Shown here: piece by piece, positions 5,175 through 5,213 of the stretch
Numbering within the stretch: the stretch's first letter is position 1
How the letters are laid out: every line of letters begins with the position of its first letter
Source of the DNA: Candidatus Saccharibacteria bacterium CG10_big_fil_rev_8_21_14_0_10_47_8
GTDB lineage: Bacteria > Patescibacteriota > Saccharimonadia > Saccharimonadales > UBA10212
Assembly: GCA_002793885.1 (NCBI GenBank)
Contig: PFEG01000055.1
Span: 1 to 5,213 of the forward strand
Length of the DNA: 5,213 nt
Reading direction: 5' to 3'
Translations under genes and position numbers: made by a program
The notes under the pieces: model-generated
Told to the model about the DNA's origin: nothing
Databases searched by the model: none
Seen by the model: the letters and a program-made list of their open reading frames with translations, nothing else

Positions 5175-5213
5175 TATCTGCCCAGCTCCTTATAGTTGAC
5201 CATGAGACACCTG
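5174..5213 (-). CDS. 3' end of an upstream gene, possibly rmlB (partial)
   Basis: From the right edge a minus-strand frame reads RCLMVNYKELGR and stops at TAA (5174-5176), which overlaps the following ATG by one base. Only 12 codons are visible, so family assignment by sequence is not possible. The ending YKELGR would suit the C-terminus of a dTDP-glucose 4,6-dehydratase, and rmlB is the one pathway gene missing from this operon. That identity is inferred from context. The AAGGAG within it (5186-5191) could serve the next ORF. Confidence 0.4.
   Translation of the reverse strand, partial: RCLMVNYKELGR

Overview
The window reads as a cell-envelope glycan locus from a compact bacterial genome. 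Genes abut or overlap by 1-4 bases and the longest stretch without a confidently recognised gene is about 154 bp. TGA is used as a plain stop (ends of rmlA, rmlD and the lactonase-like gene), so the recoded-TGA lineages are unlikely. The gene style and the flavour of the RmlC and RmlD proteins suggest Patescibacteria/CPR, perhaps Saccharibacteria, or a related actinobacterial-type source. This is an inference from memory of the families, not from a search.

The right two thirds (5213 down to 1745, minus strand) form one tightly coupled operon in the order: [end of an upstream gene, plausibly rmlB] - 36-codon ORF - rmlC - rmlD - 53-codon ORF - rmlA - zinc-ribbon methyltransferase. RmlA makes dTDP-glucose, RmlB (expected just outside the window) dehydrates it, RmlC epimerises the product and RmlD reduces it to dTDP-L-rhamnose. 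The methyltransferase may then modify rhamnose or a rhamnose-containing glycan. The two apparent gaps in this operon are each bridged exactly by a small ORF whose start and stop overlap the neighbouring genes. The rmlD-rmlA bridge is built largely from degenerate 7-bp tandem repeats and follows a near-perfect Shine-Dalgarno sequence.

The left third holds a second minus-strand unit: a family-2 glycosyltransferase (1058-294) followed 2 bp later by a sugar nucleotidyltransferase cut by the window edge (291-1). Between the two minus-strand units lies a single plus-strand gene (1077-1739), a divergent member of the 6-phosphogluconolactonase/glucosamine-6-phosphate isomerase family with an altered active-site signature. 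It is divergent from the glycosyltransferase across 18 bp that contain a palindrome, and convergent with the methyltransferase across 5 bp.

No tRNA, rRNA, CRISPR array or insertion sequence was seen. Promoter and small-ORF calls are tentative. The Rml, glycosyltransferase and methyltransferase calls rest on clear motifs.
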